This document shows positions 1-5,091 of a stretch of 5,091 bases of DNA, piece after piece. Made by a program: the position numbers and the translations under genes. Under the pieces are notes generated by a model, which worked only from the letters and a program-made list of their open reading frames with translations, searched no databases and was not told the origin of the DNA. The stretch comes from Pseudomonadota bacterium (GTDB lineage Bacteria; Pseudomonadota; Gammaproteobacteria; SZUA-229), in contig DAOVJH010000139.1 of NCBI GenBank assembly GCA_030673345.1, positions 1-5,091 on the forward strand, in the 5' to 3' direction. Numbering within the stretch: the first letter of the stretch is position 1; the number at the start of each line of letters is the position of its first letter.

Positions 1-389
1 AAGGCTGTGTTGCGTACCACGTTTGCTGTTTTTCTGCCAACGCCGGGCAGGGCTTCCAGTTTTTTCTGGTCGTCTGGAACGATGCTGTTGTGCTCATCGA
101 TCAATATCTTGCAGGTTTTGATGATATTTTTTGCTTTGGTATTATACAGGCCGATTGTTTTAACGAATTTTTTCAGACCGGGCTCACCCAGTTTATAGAT
201 AGCTTCTGGTGTGTTGGCTACGGCATAGAGTTTTGTTGTGGCGATGTTGACGCTTTTGTCAGTCGCCTGGGCTGACAGGATAACAGCGATTAACAATTCA
301 AAGGTGGAATTGAAATTGAGTTCGGTGGTCGGTTCTGGATTATCTTTTTGCAGACGTGAAAAGATTTCAAACCGTTTATCTTTGTTCAT
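1..389 (-). CDS. nth: Endonuclease III (Nth), N-terminal part, cut by window edge
   Basis: Bifunctional DNA glycosylase/AP lyase of base-excision repair, removing oxidised pyrimidines. Translating the minus strand from the ATG at 387-389 gives 129 codons that stay open to the window edge. The protein begins [14 protein letters not shown] and continues with PTTELNFNS (20-28), [15 protein letters not shown] (30-44), [16 protein letters not shown] (79-94) and the helix-hairpin-helix [12 protein letters not shown] (114-125). The lysine in that hairpin is residue 120, the same number as the catalytic Lys120 of E. coli Nth. The catalytic Asp (138 in E. coli) and the four C-terminal [4Fe-4S] cysteines lie outside the window. 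An in-frame TAG two codons upstream (393-395) makes this ATG the first possible start. It follows rnfE by 21 nt, with no clear Shine-Dalgarno sequence, as the last visible gene of the rnf run. Arg126 stands where E. coli has Leu; otherwise it is a very typical Nth. Confidence 0.97.
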   Translation of the reverse strand, partial: MNKDKRFEIFSRLQKDNPEPTTELNFNSTFELLIAVILSAQATDKSVNIATTKLYAVANTPEAIYKLGEPGLKKFVKTIGLYNTKAKNIIKTCKILIDEHNSIVPDDQKKLEALPGVGRKTANVVRNTA

Positions 390-410
390 GCGCTAAGGTC
401 GAGGTGCTGC

Positions 411-1157
411 TTAACTTGTAGCAGGCTCAACATCCTGGACAGCGATTGTCTGTTGAGCGCTCTGATGTTTGTCGATAACGTTTTTAATCGCGACCAGCAG
501 GCCGAGGCCGATAAAGGCACCGGGCGGTAAAACGGCCAGCAGGAAGCCGGAGTAGTTCTCACTGAAGGTGATGGTCATGGTTTCACCGATGCTGCCAAAC
601 ATGAGCTGTGCATTTGCGAACAGTGTGCCAAAACCGATTAGTTCTCGCATGCCGCCCAGTACGACCAGCACACAGGTGAAGCCCAGACCCATCATGAAAC
701 CGTCAAGTGCGGAGTCCCTGAGGTTATTTTTGGAGGCGAAAGCTTCGGCACGTGCGATGATGGAACAGTTGGTCACGATCAGCGGAATAAAGATACCGAG
801 GACAAGGTACAGCTCATGGAACCAGGCGTTCATGCTTAATTCGATGGTGGTGACGATAGAGGCGATGATGAGCACGAATATCGGGATGCGGATCTCTGTT
901 TTTAGCCATGGGCGTATCAGGGAAACGATGCTGTTAGACAGGACCAGAGTTATCAGGGTGGCGATGCCGAGCCCGAGCCCGTTGACGACCGTTCCAGTGA
1001 CAGCGAGCAGCGGACACAGTCCGAGTAGCTGAACGAGCGCGACGTTATTTGTCCACAGACCGTTTTTACTGAGGACTGATGCCTGGTTGGCAGCGGCTGT
1101 CGTGCTCGGCGCAGAGGTTTCCTGTGTGTCTGTTTTGGTCTCAGTGTTATCTGTCAT
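411..1157 (-). CDS. rnfE: Rnf complex membrane subunit RnfE (RsxE)
   Basis: Integral membrane subunit that pairs with RnfA to form the core of the Rnf ferredoxin:NAD+ oxidoreductase. The 248-residue protein has about six hydrophobic segments (near 37-57, 60-83, 91-110, 116-135, 152-172 and 203-225). Family signatures are [18 protein letters not shown] (37-54), [17 protein letters not shown] (128-144), the segment around DGFMMGLGF (152-160) and [12 protein letters not shown] (210-221). Cys48 and Cys131 match the conserved cysteines that, with two from RnfA, are placed around an intramembrane [2Fe-2S] cluster in the related Nqr/Rnf structures. I chose the ATG at 1155-1157 because it has the only good ribosome binding site in the window. 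The frame is open upstream to a TTG at 1209-1211, which would give 266 residues, but that start lacks a ribosome site and lies deeper inside rnfG. The chosen start overlaps rnfG by 11 nt, suggesting translational coupling. The first 30 residues are a polar Thr/Ser/Ala/Gln-rich extension that makes it longer than E. coli RsxE (231 residues). Confidence 0.96.
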   Translation of the reverse strand: MTDNTETKTDTQETSAPSTTAAANQASVLSKNGLWTNNVALVQLLGLCPLLAVTGTVVNGLGLGIATLITLVLSNSIVSLIRPWLKTEIRIPIFVLIIASIVTTIELSMNAWFHELYLVLGIFIPLIVTNCSIIARAEAFASKNNLRDSALDGFMMGLGFTCVLVVLGGMRELIGFGTLFANAQLMFGSIGETMTITFSENYSGFLLAVLPPGAFIGLGLLVAIKNVIDKHQSAQQTIAVQDVEPATS

Positions 1158-1806
1158 GTTGTTCCGCCTTATCAGTCTGTTTGCTAAACAGCGTATCCTG
1201 ATTCTGGTCAAAGTATATCAGGGCATTATGCACGGCTTTCACTACGGCTCGTGGTGTTATGGTAGCGCCGGTGAACTGGTCGAATATGCCGCCGTCGCGT
1301 TTAACTTTCCAGTCTTTTTCATTCGGGTTGCTCAGTGACTTATCATCAAAGCCAAGTATCCAGTCAGAATGCGTGATGCTTACGACGTCGCCGAGGCCAG
1401 GGGTCTCGCGATGTTTTACCACGCGGACACCGGCGAGTGTTCCATCGGACTTTACACCGACCAACAGGTGTATAGGGCCATTGTAACCACTGGGTGCGAT
1501 ACTGGAAAAGACGACTGCAACATTCTGCTCATTATTTCTGGCCCTATATGCGAGCGTCTCTCCTCGCGTGGCTAGCAATGAGTCGGGCGTGATGGTTATG
1601 GTATCGGCCAGCAGGTCATTATCGTAGGACTCAGCCGGAATGATGTTGTTTAATTTTCGTAGCAGTGTGAGTTTTTCATTGTGTCTGATGTCATCTTCTG
1701 TCTGTATGAATGTCAGGCCCACGAGTGCAGCACCCGATGCTGCAAACAGCATTAGCAGTAATGCAGTGATGAAAATATTTTTTATCTGTAGGCTAGAGAA
1801 GTTCAT
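1147..1806 (-). CDS. rnfG: Rnf complex FMN-binding subunit RnfG (RsxG)
   Basis: Membrane-anchored, periplasm-facing flavoprotein subunit of the Rnf complex, passing electrons through a covalently bound FMN. The 219-residue protein has one N-terminal membrane segment (about 10-34) followed by an FMN-binding domain. Visible signatures are [12 protein letters not shown] (107-118), the strand region [20 protein letters not shown] (121-140), and the flavinylation motif [14 protein letters not shown] (176-189). By family knowledge FMN is joined by a phosphoester bond to the last Thr of the S/T-G-A-T motif, here Thr182, by the transferase ApbE; no apbE gene is in this window. Length is normal for the family. 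The ATG at 1804-1806 lies only 2 nt after the rnfD stop and has no Shine-Dalgarno sequence, so translation probably depends on coupling to rnfD. The 3' end overlaps rnfE by 11 nt. Confidence 0.97.
   Translation of the reverse strand: MNFSSLQIKNIFITALLLMLFAASGAALVGLTFIQTEDDIRHNEKLTLLRKLNNIIPAESYDNDLLADTITITPDSLLATRGETLAYRARNNEQNVAVVFSSIAPSGYNGPIHLLVGVKSDGTLAGVRVVKHRETPGLGDVVSITHSDWILGFDDKSLSNPNEKDWKVKRDGGIFDQFTGATITPRAVVKAVHNALIYFDQNQDTLFSKQTDKAEQHDR
1164..1170 (-). promoter_or_regulatory. Shine-Dalgarno site of rnfE
   Basis: On the minus strand AAGGCGG lies 6 nt before the ATG at 1155-1157. It resembles the consensus AAGGAGG with one mismatch, and sits inside the last codons of rnfG. It decides the rnfE start in favour of this ATG over the upstream in-frame TTG, and is the only strong ribosome binding site seen in the window. 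Confidence 0.75.
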
Positions 1807-1808
1807 GT

Positions 1809-2855
1809 TTATCTATTGGGATCGCCATACACTTTAGGCTGTGTGTAATAGTCGATGAGCGGTGCAGCTATATTCATCAGTACTACGGCGAAAGCGATTC
1901 CGTCAGGATATCCACCCCAGCTTCGGATGGTGTAGACAAGTGCGCCGATGCTGGCACCGTAGATCCAGCGCCCCCTCGGTGTAGTCGAGGCTGTCACTGG
2001 ATCGGTGGCGATAAAGAATGCACATAACATAGTGCCACCGCTGAATGCATGAAACATTGCTGAACTGTTTGTCGAGTAGTCAACAACAGAAAATAGATTG
2101 GAGATCAATACCAGGCTGATCAGAAAGGCGGTAGGGATGCGCCAGTCGGCAACATTTTTTTTGACCAGCCAGATGCCGCCGCCGAGAAACAGGATGTTAA
2201 CCCATTGCCAGCCAGTACCGCTGATAGTGGAAAATAATGGACTGTATTCGACATTGCTGCGTGTCTCAGCGACATCGTGAAATTGATTGAGCTGGGTTTT
2301 TATCAGATCGATCGGCGTTGCCATGGAGATACTGTCGATGGTTTCACCATAAGGTAAGACGCCGAGGAACACCCAGTTAAAGGTGGTCATGAAATCCGGC
2401 CAGCCGTCACCGACACCAAGCGGAGCTGACCACAGGGTCATCTCCAGTGGGAATGAGATCATGACGACGATATACCCTACCATGGCAGGGTTAAACGGAT
2501 TGAAGCCTAAACCGCCATACAGATGTTTTGCGACAGCTATCGCTGATATCGATGCGATGACTGTAATCCACCAGGGTGCGAGTGAAGGTAATGCCAGCGC
2601 CAGTAAACAGGCGGTGAGCAGGGCGCTGCCATCCAGCAATGTATCAGTAACATCGCGCCGGCGCAGTTTGAGGATGATGGCTTCAGCGGCAAGGCATACG
2701 CTGATGGCGATCATCAAATTAAATACAACGCCCCAGCCAAAAAAGTAAATCGAAGCGAGTGTGCCAGGAACCAGGGCGTACAGCACCTTGTACATCATGT
2801 CCTGAACAGTGATGTTTTGTTTTATGTGCGGTGATGGTGAGCGTTTAAATAACAT
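1809..2855 (-). CDS. rnfD: Rnf complex membrane subunit RnfD (RsxD), NqrB-like
   Basis: Polytopic inner-membrane flavoprotein of the Rnf complex, related to NqrB of the Na+-translocating NADH:quinone reductase. The 348 residues match the family length (about 350). Nine or ten hydrophobic segments are visible, roughly at 22-40, 43-63, 76-92, 95-110, 123-138, 216-232, 240-257, 266-284, 298-311 and 318-336. Conserved stretches are LLDGSALLTACLLALALP (73-90) and KHLYGGLGFNPFNPAMVGY (110-128), and also SGGTMLCAFFIATDPVTAS (272-290) and RSWGGYPDGIAFAVVLMN (311-328). The covalent FMN site is read as SMATPID (177-183), with Thr180 as the acceptor in an S-x-A-T motif within the large loop at 139-215. 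It starts at an ATG 6 nt after the rnfC stop, in an A/T-rich context without a Shine-Dalgarno sequence, and ends 2 nt before rnfG. Confidence 0.97.
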   Translation of the reverse strand: MLFKRSPSPHIKQNITVQDMMYKVLYALVPGTLASIYFFGWGVVFNLMIAISVCLAAEAIILKLRRRDVTDTLLDGSALLTACLLALALPSLAPWWITVIASISAIAVAKHLYGGLGFNPFNPAMVGYIVVMISFPLEMTLWSAPLGVGDGWPDFMTTFNWVFLGVLPYGETIDSISMATPIDLIKTQLNQFHDVAETRSNVEYSPLFSTISGTGWQWVNILFLGGGIWLVKKNVADWRIPTAFLISLVLISNLFSVVDYSTNSSAMFHAFSGGTMLCAFFIATDPVTASTTPRGRWIYGASIGALVYTIRSWGGYPDGIAFAVVLMNIAAPLIDYYTQPKVYGDPNR

Positions 2856-2861
2856 TTTTAT

Positions 2862-4457
2862 TTAGCCGGTTTCTTTATTTTTATTTCTCTCGGTTTTCTT
2901 AGCCTGAGCACGTGCTATCGCTTCAGCGATGGCTGCCTGTTTACTGCTCTTGTTGCTGCTGCCTTTATCGTCAGCCTGTGCATCAGCTTTCTTTTTCAGC
3001 AGCTCGCGTTTCTTGCGTAACTTTTCTTCTCGTTCACGTTTTATCTTATCCAGCCTTTGCTGGTGAGCTTCATGGCGTTCACGTGATATGTCAGAAGATT
3101 TTCGTTCACGCTCCTGTTGCCAGATGGTCGTTTTCGCATGGCGATAATACTGTACCAGCGGGATTTCGCTGGGGCAGACATACGCGCAGCAGCCGCATTC
3201 GATGCAGTCAAAAAGGTTATGTTCGGTGAGGCGATCAACGTTCTGGCTGCTGGCGTACCAGTATAACTGTTGTGGCAATAACCGTACCGGGCACACCTCG
3301 ACACATTTTCCGCAACGGATGCAGGGCATGTGATGCTGTTTGTGCGGGTTTTCTTCTCTGGCGGTTACCAGCAGGCAGTTGGTGGCCTTGACCACGGGTA
3401 ATGCATCACTGTTAAGTGAGAAACCCATCATCGGTCCGCCCATGATGAGCTCATCGCTTTCATCCGTATAACCGCCGGCATGCTCGATACAGGTGTGCAT
3501 CGCTGTGCCGATCAGTACTTCGATGTTTTGCGGTTGCGTAACCCCATGGCCGGTGACGGTGACGATGCGGGAGATCAATGGTTCTGCATGATGTACTGCA
3601 CGATGGATAGCGTATGCGGTAGCAACGTTATGGCACAGTACGCCGAGTTCTGCCGGGTAACGGCCTTTCGGTACTTCCTGCCCGGTAAGGATCTGTATCA
3701 GCTGCTTTTCGCCGCCGCTTGGGTAAATGGTGGGTACGGCCTGGATCTTGAAAAAACCGGTACCGTCTTCGTCGATAACTGATTGAAGTGCTTTGATCGC
3801 TTCAGGTTTGTTGTCTTCGACAGCGATGATGCATTGTCTTGCCTTGATAATGTGGCCGATGATGTCGGCACCAGAGATCACTTCTCTCGCGTGTTCACGC
3901 ATCAGTACGTCATCACAGGTGATGTATGGTTCACATTCTATGCCGTTCAGTATCAGGGTTTTGACGTTCATCTCAGTCTGTTTGACCGAGGAAGGGAAAG
4001 TGGCGCCCCCTAGACCGACGATACCTGCATCACGGACAATCTTGCGCATGCTGGATGAATTGGTCTGGTTGTAGTCATCTCCCAGGGGGTGACGCTCTAC
4101 CCATTCATCTTTAAAATCATTTTCGATAAATATACAGAGGTCTGATAAGCCCGAGGCGTGGGGGATATCATGGGCTTTGATATCTGTCACTAAGCCGGAA
4201 ACGGGTGCATGCACAGCTGCGCTCACCAGGTCACCGGGTTTTGCCAGCATCTGTCCCTTCAATACTCTGTCACCCGTTTTGACCAGCGGCTGACTGATGG
4301 CGCCGATATGCTGCTGCAGAGGAACGATATACTGTTTGCTCTGTTGCATGCTTGAGACTGCAGCACCTGTAGATAGATGCTTATATGCGACCAGCGTCAG
4401 GCCGCCATCGATTTTGGTCAGCTCCTTTTCTACGGTGAGTGCTTTGCTCTGTTTCAT
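2862..4457 (-). CDS. rnfC: Rnf complex NADH/ferredoxin-side subunit RnfC (RsxC)
   Basis: Peripheral cytoplasmic subunit that carries the NAD(H)/FMN site of the Rnf complex. In the 531-residue protein an N-terminal RnfC/NqrA-like region (about 15-125) is followed by the glycine-rich nucleotide loop GLGGATFPSSVK (148-159), NGIECEPYITCDD (171-183), YPSGGEKQLI (245-254) and GGPMMG (340-345). Two [4Fe-4S] motifs follow: Cys379/382/385/389 (CIRCGKCVEVCP) and Cys418/421/424/428 (CIECGCCAYVCP). These clusters distinguish it from NqrA. Residues from about 445 form a highly charged Lys/Arg/Glu tail, probably helical, with one AAIAEAIARAQAKK unit (508-521) like those repeated in the longer tail of E. 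coli RsxC (740 residues). The family signature GG-I/V-H-P near the N-terminus reads GGLTLVAYK (18-26) here. The ATG at 4455-4457 lies 9 nt after the rnfB stop, with no strong Shine-Dalgarno sequence. The frame is intact throughout. Confidence 0.97.
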   Translation of the reverse strand: MKQSKALTVEKELTKIDGGLTLVAYKHLSTGAAVSSMQQSKQYIVPLQQHIGAISQPLVKTGDRVLKGQMLAKPGDLVSAAVHAPVSGLVTDIKAHDIPHASGLSDLCIFIENDFKDEWVERHPLGDDYNQTNSSSMRKIVRDAGIVGLGGATFPSSVKQTEMNVKTLILNGIECEPYITCDDVLMREHAREVISGADIIGHIIKARQCIIAVEDNKPEAIKALQSVIDEDGTGFFKIQAVPTIYPSGGEKQLIQILTGQEVPKGRYPAELGVLCHNVATAYAIHRAVHHAEPLISRIVTVTGHGVTQPQNIEVLIGTAMHTCIEHAGGYTDESDELIMGGPMMGFSLNSDALPVVKATNCLLVTAREENPHKQHHMPCIRCGKCVEVCPVRLLPQQLYWYASSQNVDRLTEHNLFDCIECGCCAYVCPSEIPLVQYYRHAKTTIWQQERERKSSDISRERHEAHQQRLDKIKREREEKLRKKRELLKKKADAQADDKGSSNKSSKQAAIAEAIARAQAKKTERNKNKETG

Positions 4458-4466
4458 TTCGTTCGT

Positions 4467-5027
4467 TTAGATCGTATGCGGTGCAAAGGGGCCGGCATCG
4501 GGTAATTCTGCTGTCCAGTTACGTACGGTTGGTTCAACTTCAAATATATGGATGCAGTCGACGGGACAGGGCGGTATACACAGGTTGCATCCCGTACACT
4601 CTGATTCGATCACGGTATGCATCAGTTTGGCTGCACCCAGTATGGCGTCGACAGGACATGCCTGGATGCACAGTGTGCAGCCGATGCAGGTCTGTTCATC
4701 GATGCGAACGATGGTCGGTAAGTCTTTGACGACACCGTGTTCTTCGCTTAGTGGTTTTATTTCGACATCGAGCAGGTCTGCCAGCGCGATGATCGTCGCT
4801 TCACCACCGGGCGGACACTGGTTGATATCTGCTTCACCTTTTGCCATCGCTTCAGCATAAGGACGGCAGCCCGGATATGTGCATTGGCCGCATTGTGTCT
4901 GTGGTAGTAGTGCGTCTATCTGGTCAACGATCGGGTTACCTTCAACTTTAAAGCGAATGGCCGAATACGCGAGTATCAGACCGAAGACGCTGGCGATGAT
5001 GGTAAGTGTGATGATGACGGTAAACAT
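4467..5027 (-). CDS. rnfB: Rnf complex polyferredoxin subunit RnfB (RsxB)
   Basis: Membrane-anchored iron-sulfur subunit that carries electrons between ferredoxin and the rest of the Rnf complex. The 186 residues are close to E. coli RsxB (192). An N-terminal membrane anchor (about 3-24) is followed by a four-cysteine [4Fe-4S] domain with Cys46, 49, 54 and 71 ([16 protein letters not shown], then CPPGG). Next is the KPLSEEHG linker (91-98). Two ferredoxin motifs follow: Cys114/117/120/124 ([14 protein letters not shown]) and Cys144/147/150/154 ([16 protein letters not shown]). An additional Cys158 follows the last motif. Three [4Fe-4S] clusters are thus expected, as in the short gammaproteobacterial form of RnfB. 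The ATG at 5025-5027 is preceded by TATATAAAACAGC, with no Shine-Dalgarno sequence, 34 nt after the rnfA stop. rnfC follows after 9 nt. Confidence 0.98.
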   Translation of the reverse strand: MFTVIITLTIIASVFGLILAYSAIRFKVEGNPIVDQIDALLPQTQCGQCTYPGCRPYAEAMAKGEADINQCPPGGEATIIALADLLDVEIKPLSEEHGVVKDLPTIVRIDEQTCIGCTLCIQACPVDAILGAAKLMHTVIESECTGCNLCIPPCPVDCIHIFEVEPTVRNWTAELPDAGPFAPHTI

Positions 5028-5061
5028 GCTGTTTTATATATTCAGGCCTAAGTTTTCAGTA
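5028..5061 (-). other. rnfA-rnfB intergenic gap (34 nt)
   Basis: This is the longest gap in the run. On the minus strand it holds an AGGCCT palindrome (5044-5049) within a looser imperfect dyad, and an A/T-rich TATATAAAA stretch just before rnfB. No hairpin followed by a T-run is present, so it is not a terminator. The A/T stretch could pass for a -10 box, but I see no convincing -35 partner at the right spacing. It most likely serves only as an unstructured leader for rnfB. Confidence 0.4.
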
Positions 5062-5091
5062 TTAGATTTTTATGAGGCCGGCAAACCCCAT
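5062..5091 (-). CDS. rnfA: Rnf complex membrane subunit RnfA (RsxA), last 9 codons
   Basis: The right-hand edge of the window, read on the minus strand, gives the codons for MGFAGLIKI followed by TAA (5062-5064). This matches the typical C-terminal end of RnfA/RsxA (…MGF-x-GL-x-K-hydrophobic), and rnfA is the gene expected directly upstream of rnfB. RnfA is the membrane partner of RnfE. The fragment is too short to judge on sequence alone; position carries much of the weight. The ATG at the very edge is an internal methionine, not a start. Confidence 0.82.
   Translation of the reverse strand: MGFAGLIKI

Noticed and set aside
7..275. Two short plus-strand frames (7-198 and 90-275) at the left edge
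   Set aside because: They are antisense to nth, whose minus-strand translation matches endonuclease III almost residue for residue.
568..1032. A 154-codon open frame on the plus strand opposite rnfE
   Set aside because: It lies wholly antisense to a clearly real gene, its translation is rich in Met, Ser and Pro as expected of a shadow frame, and it has no family resemblance.
1158..1211. Upstream extension of rnfE to a TTG start (266 residues, beginning with an Arg-rich stretch)
   Set aside because: The TTG lacks a ribosome binding site, would increase the overlap with rnfG to 65 nt, and the added residues only mirror rnfG codons in another frame. The ATG at 1155-1157 has a strong site.
2383..2748. 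A 121-codon plus-strand frame opposite rnfD
   Set aside because: Antisense shadow of the rnfD coding sequence, no recognisable domain and no ribosome site of note.
3041..3304. An 87-codon minus-strand frame inside rnfC in another phase
   Set aside because: It overlaps the well-supported rnfC frame, including its iron-sulfur motifs, and has no protein-like features of its own.
5028..5045. TATATAAAA upstream of rnfB as a promoter -10 element
   Set aside because: No matching -35 element at suitable spacing could be seen, and the position inside a compact operon makes read-through from rnfA the simpler explanation.

Overview
All of the recognisable genes in this window lie on the minus strand and form one tightly packed gene run. 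Read in the direction of transcription (high to low coordinates) it is: end of rnfA, rnfB, rnfC, rnfD, rnfG, rnfE, start of nth. This is the rnf/rsx-nth arrangement known from Escherichia coli and many other gammaproteobacteria. The gene order, the start of Nth (very close to the E. coli protein, with the catalytic lysine at the same residue number) and the moderate GC content by eye point to a gammaproteobacterium. I cannot name the genus.

Layout: 5062-5091 holds the last nine codons and stop of rnfA. 4467-5027 is rnfB, 2862-4457 rnfC, 1809-2855 rnfD, 1147-1806 rnfG, 411-1157 rnfE, and 1-389 the first 129 codons of nth, which runs off the left edge. Gaps between genes are 34, 9, 6 and 2 nt, then an 11-nt overlap (rnfG/rnfE), then 21 nt. 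No terminator is visible in any gap, so the run is very probably one transcript whose promoter lies beyond the right edge. There is no stretch over 300 bases without a gene.

Together RnfA-E and RnfG make the membrane-bound Rnf complex, which couples electron transfer between ferredoxin and NAD(H) to Na+ or H+ movement across the inner membrane; in E. coli the same complex (Rsx) helps keep SoxR reduced. RnfC carries the NADH/FMN site and two [4Fe-4S] clusters, RnfB is a polyferredoxin, RnfD and RnfG carry covalently bound FMN, and RnfA/RnfE form the membrane core. Every cofactor motif expected for B, C, D, G and E is present and all frames are intact, so the complex looks functional. Nth is a [4Fe-4S] base-excision repair glycosylase.

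I found no novel system, mobile element, CRISPR array, RNA gene or long repeat here. The points worth a second look are modest: nearly all starts lack a Shine-Dalgarno site, RnfE has a polar N-terminal extension, RnfC has a short charged tail with one repeat-like unit, and the usual N-terminal signature of RnfC is altered.
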